A DNA stretch of 45,320 bases from Leptolyngbya boryana PCC 6306. Lineage in GTDB: Bacteria; Cyanobacteriota; Cyanobacteriia; Leptolyngbyales; Leptolyngbyaceae. The position numbers and the translations under genes are program-made. Under the pieces are notes generated by a model. It did not search any database and was not told where the DNA came from. It saw only the letters and a program-made list of their open reading frames with translations. The DNA lies in contig NZ_KB731327.1 of the NCBI RefSeq assembly GCF_000353285.1, forward strand, positions 1 to 45,320. Reading direction: 5' to 3'. This document shows, piece after piece, positions 42,214 through 45,320 of this stretch (positions are counted from its first letter, which is position 1; every line of letters starts with the position of its first letter).

Positions 42214-44022
42214 TTACGCACCTGCAAGTTGAATTACGTCTTCAATTTTCGCCTTCCCACGATGCCCATAATTATGTTTGTCCGGGTCGATCTGATGCTT
42301 GTAATGGTGCTGTTGGATCTCAGCTTGCCGTGTTCCCTCGATCGTTTCTCCTTTGCGGTTTCGTCCACCGATCGTGGCCACGATCGCTTCTTGGGATTTA
42401 GCAAATGCTTTGAGTGTATTAATCCCAATTGCCCATTTTTCTGTATGTTTGCGATCTGGCGCATCGTTGTACGCGAAGATGGCATTGATCGCTTGATTAA
42501 TGCGTTCGGTTGTTTCCGCCGCTCCTGCTCGTTGTCTCGGTTGGCTTGCTTCCTTTTGGACTGCCTTGCTTGTTTCAGTTGGTTGACTGGGTGTAATTGT
42601 CTCGTGCGTTTCGGCTGAAGTTGCTTTCGGTTTTGCGGCTCTCACAGGTGTAGCAGGAGGATTAACTTGAGTCTGCAACAGTGCCTTGTTCACCTCGACC
42701 AGTTGCGCGATCGCGGCAATCAGTTGATCAAATTTCTCCGCTTGTGGAATTGCGAGCGTTGAAACTGGAGTGACTTCGGAAGTATCCAATTCCGACTGAT
42801 CCAATTCCGACTGAGCTTCTACTGTTTGAGGTTGCATCGGGATATCCTCTTCTACGGTTGATTGAAGCTGACCCAAAGTGTTCTGCTGTGATTCAAACCA
42901 GTTCAGAAAAGCGTGGAAGCGTTCTTGCTGTTGTGTCCCTGCATCTCTAAACTGCTCTAGAATTTGGTCAAATCGCTGCTTGTCTTCTTGCCAGATGCGA
43001 TAAGAGGAGCGCGTTTTGCGCTCTTTTGGTGTGGGTTGGTTCTCTGGCATTCCAGCTATAAAAGTATCCAATGGTTGAATTCCTCCATGCCCCAATTTGA
43101 TGCCCTTGCGCTTGCCACGATGGAGCGCGATCAATTCGTCTTCAATTTCGTACAGGCGGTAGTGTCGTTCTGAGCTAAAGGTTTCGAGCCGTTGCTGAAG
43201 TTTGCGACCGTCGCTTTTCTCGCTCTGGGTCAGCGTCTCGAAATGCCCCATAATGTGCGCCTTAAACAAAAGGTCATCGACGTGCTTGGGGCAATACCAA
43301 AAGGTTGCAATGCAGCAAAAGACCGACCGCCACAAGTGGGTATAGAGTTTGTCTTTTCCACCTGGAGCGGGAACGAGATCCGCAAAGTGACGATCGCTCA
43401 TTTCTGCTACCTTGTTCTCATTCGCATCGGCTGGGGTAATACGTCGAAGTTTGGCAACACCTTCTAAAAACCGTTTTGCTGTGGTGAGCAGCGGAATAAC
43501 AAAAATGAGTGGAACTGTCTCACCCCGCCGCTTTAAAGCCCCTCTAAAGGACACGCTCCACTGATCCCTCGCTTCAAACTCAGCGGTGTACAGCACTTCC
43601 CCAAGTCGCCGTCCTGATAGCAAGGACAAGGCAGCCGCGACCGTCGCCCAATCCGGTGATTCTAGGAGTGAAACGGCTCTTGCTACAATCGCATCTGGAT
43701 CATGCAGATAGCACTGCTGCAATTGCCGATCTCTGGCTCTACCCTGCTTTTGGCGATTGAGTTCAAAGTTTTCTTCTCGACTGAACCCGATGTAGTTGAG
43801 ACTCCAATGATTCTCGCCTAAAGAGTCCTTAATCACACGGCGCGTCTGATCCATTAGTCCTTGTTGCTGGCTCAAGGTTTTAGAACCTCGATCGCTCCAC
43901 TGTTGGCGAATGCGTTGATTCAGTGCTTCAGCCTGTTTGTGTCCCTTTGGTGTGTCTTGTAACTCCTCGATCTTGGGAATGTAGTCGAGTGCGATCGCGT
44001 CTTGAAGCCATTTGCGGGTCAT
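42214..44022 (-). CDS. Protelomerase (telomere resolvase), TelN/TelK-type
   Basis: 602 aa. The core aligns with phage N15 TelN in four places: ALSLLSGRRLGEVLYTAEFE (TelN ALAAVSGRRMIEIMFQGEFA), WSVSFRGALKRR (YTVNFSGQAKKR), LYTHLWRSVF (VYKDSRAIYA) and AHIMGH...HYRLYE (EILGH...HYKQF). Catalytic residues by this alignment are Arg139 (or Arg138), Lys164, Arg232, His260 and Tyr288. The spacing from Arg139 to Lys164 is 25, as between R275 and K300 of TelN. Between His260 and Tyr288 there are about 19 extra residues. The N-terminal 120 and C-terminal 300 residues are unlike TelN. The end carries RINQAINAIFAYNDAPDRKH and HNYGHRGKAKIEDVIQLAGA, probably extra DNA-binding. The enzyme cuts the duplicated telomere palindrome and rejoins each strand as a hairpin. 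AGGAG precedes the start. Confidence 0.93.
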   Translation of the reverse strand: MTRKWLQDAIALDYIPKIEELQDTPKGHKQAEALNQRIRQQWSDRGSKTLSQQQGLMDQTRRVIKDSLGENHWSLNYIGFSREENFELNRQKQGRARDRQLQQCYLHDPDAIVARAVSLLESPDWATVAAALSLLSGRRLGEVLYTAEFEARDQWSVSFRGALKRRGETVPLIFVIPLLTTAKRFLEGVAKLRRITPADANENKVAEMSDRHFADLVPAPGGKDKLYTHLWRSVFCCIATFWYCPKHVDDLLFKAHIMGHFETLTQSEKSDGRKLQQRLETFSSERHYRLYEIEDELIALHRGKRKGIKLGHGGIQPLDTFIAGMPENQPTPKERKTRSSYRIWQEDKQRFDQILEQFRDAGTQQQERFHAFLNWFESQQNTLGQLQSTVEEDIPMQPQTVEAQSELDQSELDTSEVTPVSTLAIPQAEKFDQLIAAIAQLVEVNKALLQTQVNPPATPVRAAKPKATSAETHETITPSQPTETSKAVQKEASQPRQRAGAAETTERINQAINAIFAYNDAPDRKHTEKWAIGINTLKAFAKSQEAIVATIGGRNRKGETIEGTRQAEIQQHHYKHQIDPDKHNYGHRGKAKIEDVIQLAGA

Positions 44023-44103
44023 TGTGGTTCTCCTAATTGAAAAGAATAAGGGGACAGTTTAATGGCACTGTCCAAGCTCAGTTATGCAATCGGACAGCGA
44101 AAA

Positions 44104-44505
44104 CTAATCCAGAAGTGTTTCGGTAGAGACTACGCCTGCATCGACGAGTTTGCTGTAGGCGGGCATGGTCACGAGTGCTTTGAAGAAGCCAGAATTTCCG
44201 AACGGTGATTTATGCCAGTAGTGGTCTTTGTTGCCAAATTCAGCGTGTTCAATTCCTGGTACTTTCGGACGAATCCGCAATGTTTTAAGTAGCGTTCTCA
44301 CAGTTGTGTCATCAGCCTCAGCCCAACGAATGCTGAAGCAGTTATAGACATAGCTACCCAAAATAGGCTTAGTCGGATTGCTGCTTTCACCCATTTCGGG
44401 GTAGAAGCAATGCGGACGATCATCGATAGGGAACACGATCGCGTGAATCGGCTGTTTCAGTTGTTTCGCACGTTGAGCGGCATTGAAGTTGAGAATTTGA
44501 GCCAT
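44104..44505 (-). CDS. Telomere-linked protein (133 aa), unknown function
   Basis: ATG 44505 follows CTCTGGAAATTC; the longer frame from 44574 crosses the hairpin. It opens MAQILNFNAAQRAKQLKQPI, which is also the start of the left-arm fused remnant. The rest (FPIDDRPHCFYPEMGESSNP to VVSTETLLD) is mixed alpha/beta with aromatic clusters and no recognised family. It precedes the protelomerase by 81 bp on the same strand. An accessory factor for telomere processing is possible from context. Confidence 0.65.
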   Translation of the reverse strand: MAQILNFNAAQRAKQLKQPIHAIVFPIDDRPHCFYPEMGESSNPTKPILGSYVYNCFSIRWAEADDTTVRTLLKTLRIRPKVPGIEHAEFGNKDHYWHKSPFGNSGFFKALVTMPAYSKLVDAGVVSTETLLD

Positions 44506-44539
44506 GATGAATTTCCAGAGGTTTATGAATTTCGTCTGA

Positions 44540-44567
44540 GTGCCCCAACTTACGAGGGTTAGGGCAC
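44540..44567 (-). terminator. Conserved hairpin between the telomeric small genes, right arm
   Basis: GTGCCC (44540-44545) pairs with GGGCAC (44562-44567). Left and internal copies keep a stem in the same place with other bases, which is compensatory change and so a sign that the fold matters. Confidence 0.5.
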
Positions 44568-44579
44568 ATTCCATCGTTA

Positions 44580-44783
44580 TTAGTTATCTGGGAACGCCCG
44601 TTTATTCAGCAATTGAGCGGCTCTGTGGCGAGTGCAATTGCGAGTGATAGCGATGAGACCGATCGCGTGTTCGATAGTGAGTTGGTCATTCATAGAGAGG
44701 TGCGTGAGTTTGAGCAAATCAGCGGCATGATCAACGATCGCGGCTTCATCGGTTGAGAGTGAAGTAGAAGAAACTGATACCAT
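44580..44783 (-). CDS. Small telomere-linked protein, right copy (67 aa)
   Basis: ATG 44783 has ACAGGAG upstream, in the same context as the left copy at 521. It reads MVSVSSTSLSTDEAAIVDHA to RAFPDN, differing from the left copy at a modest number of residues. Function unknown. It is the first gene behind the right promoter and precedes the telomere protein and the protelomerase, which likely share its transcript. Confidence 0.75.
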   Translation of the reverse strand: MVSVSSTSLSTDEAAIVDHAADLLKLTHLSMNDQLTIEHAIGLIAITRNCTRHRAAQLLNKRAFPDN

Positions 44784-44855
44784 AAAAAGACTCCTGTTCA
44801 TGGGGTGGGCAATCGATGCGAGTGGAATTGGATCGATTGCCCTTTGGATATACAT

Positions 44856-44884
44856 ATCATAGCGCAGTCCATATCAATACGCAA
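44856..44884 (-). promoter_or_regulatory. Promoter of the protelomerase operon, right arm
   Basis: On the minus strand TTGCGT and TATGAT are separated by 17 bp, the same arrangement as at 420-448. It faces inward, toward the protelomerase gene. Confidence 0.65.
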
Positions 44885-45303
44885 GTAATTAGATATAGAC
44901 ACTCTAAATACGCATACACATAAAATTCATACGCAGTAAACATTACAGCCATCTAACCGAAACTAGCGAGAAAGAAGACGACTGATACAAATCACTTATC
45001 ATCTCACTTATCATCCAATTCCTGTCCCCAGCCATTCATAAGTAAAACTCAATAAAAGTATGAATATCTATATCAACATTCAATAAATCGACTGTAAATG
45101 ATATGGATGCTTAATAGGTATGGATAGGAGACAGATACCATGCGAGTACACACGAGTCTCTGAAACCCGCCCTCTGTATAGCTTTCATCGATTCCCGTAT
45201 TTTTGTGAGTATGTATACGCGGTTGTTATCCATAAGTAATTTATATAGGATCAGAATGATACGGATATCTTGTAGGTATGGATGAGTCGACATAGGGATG
45301 CGA

Positions 45304-45320
45304 GTAAGTTCTGAACTTAC
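45304..45320. other. Right telomere tip palindrome
   Basis: GTAAGTTCTGAACTTAC is two complementary 8-nt arms around a single T at 45312. The arms continue outward as GCGA/TYGC on comparison with the left end. The right end has thus been read 8 nt beyond its centre into the complementary strand, as hairpin read-through would give. Confidence 0.8.

Larger units (their letters stand above)
43663..45320. repeat. Right terminal inverted repeat (TIR-R)
   Basis: The inverted partner of 1-1185. The right arm is longer by about 465 bp (about 43971-44437), which the left lost when two genes were fused. The outer 110 nt (45204-45313) are the best conserved, then a diverged block, then conserved promoter and small gene. 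The 465 nt outside the promoter hold no gene. Confidence 0.9.

Noticed and set aside
42229-42618. Plus-strand frame antisense to the protelomerase C-terminus
   Set aside because: Complement of real coding sequence, hydrophobic by accident.
1-45320. Circular plasmid with a large inverted repeat across the join
   Set aside because: Joining 45320 to 1 gives a doubled tip palindrome with a partial repeat, and a protelomerase gene is present, so a linear hairpin form explains more. It is not excluded without reads.
1-45320. CRISPR array, tRNA or rRNA
   Set aside because: No regular repeat-spacer pattern, cloverleaf or rRNA-like stretch was seen on either strand.

Overview
The window reads as a complete, or nearly complete, linear plasmid of a cyanobacterium, probably a filamentous Leptolyngbya-like one. 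HIP1 octamers (GCGATCGC and close variants) are scattered through it, and several families (Uma2, HlyB/SurA-type export, DUF-type plasmid proteins) are typical of cyanobacteria. The two ends are inverted copies of each other. The outermost 110 nt of the left end match the complement of 45204-45313 with 7 mismatches and no gaps by my count. The right end runs 8 nt past the centre of a 17-nt palindrome (45304-45320), and the left end starts inside the same palindrome. This is what an assembler produces when it reads through a covalently closed hairpin. Just inside the right repeat lies a 601-602 aa protein (42214-44022) with the telomere resolvase (protelomerase) signature of phage N15 TelN. A broken copy of its start lies in the left repeat. 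The 1.1 kb-codon primase/helicase gene (17381-20785) recalls N15 RepA, and a ParA locus is present.

Layout. 1-1219: left terminal repeat, with a small telomeric gene and a fused remnant of two others. 1224-2891: MurJ flippase. 3119-11941 (minus): an operon-like cluster for a secreted, disulfide-rich peptide. It has a LuxR-type HTH protein, an 81-aa precursor with a double-glycine leader and six cysteines in a knottin-like spacing, a parvulin-type isomerase, a MauE-thioredoxin fusion, an ABC exporter with two cyclic-nucleotide-like domains and a dead C39 domain, a shortened HlyD adaptor, and an active-looking C39 peptidase exporter. 12491-15758: a decayed adaptor followed by an intact MacA-like adaptor and a MacB-like permease without its ATPase. 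15871-17303: scrap region with an IS1-type remnant, a gene truncated by it, and a third, internal copy of the telomeric small gene.

17381-23385 (minus): replication primase/helicase, then Uma2-type and unknown plasmid proteins. 23568-28447 (plus): an unrecognised seven-gene operon centred on a membrane-anchored coiled-coil ATPase with a zinc ribbon. 28685-34667: parA, a small partner gene, a repeated near-palindrome GACTGAATTTAGTC, a helicase truncated by fusion to half of an AlbA_2 gene, an intact AlbA_2 gene, a YjzC-like small protein and a MerR-type protein. 34896-39586: mobilisation region with relaxase and RHH protein, and a divergent operon of a DNA-binding-like protein, a MinD/ParA-like ATPase and a coiled-coil membrane protein (TraK/L/M-like layout). 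39861-41772: XRE regulator and a frameshifted insertion sequence with a fresh 126-bp tandem duplication. 42214-45320: protelomerase operon and right terminal repeat.

The genes fit a replicon that copies itself with its own primase, resolves duplicated ends with the protelomerase, segregates with ParA, can be mobilised, and carries a peptide-secretion cargo. The two most notable systems are the hairpin-telomere plasmid itself and the cystine-knot-like peptide cluster. No tRNA, rRNA or CRISPR array was seen.
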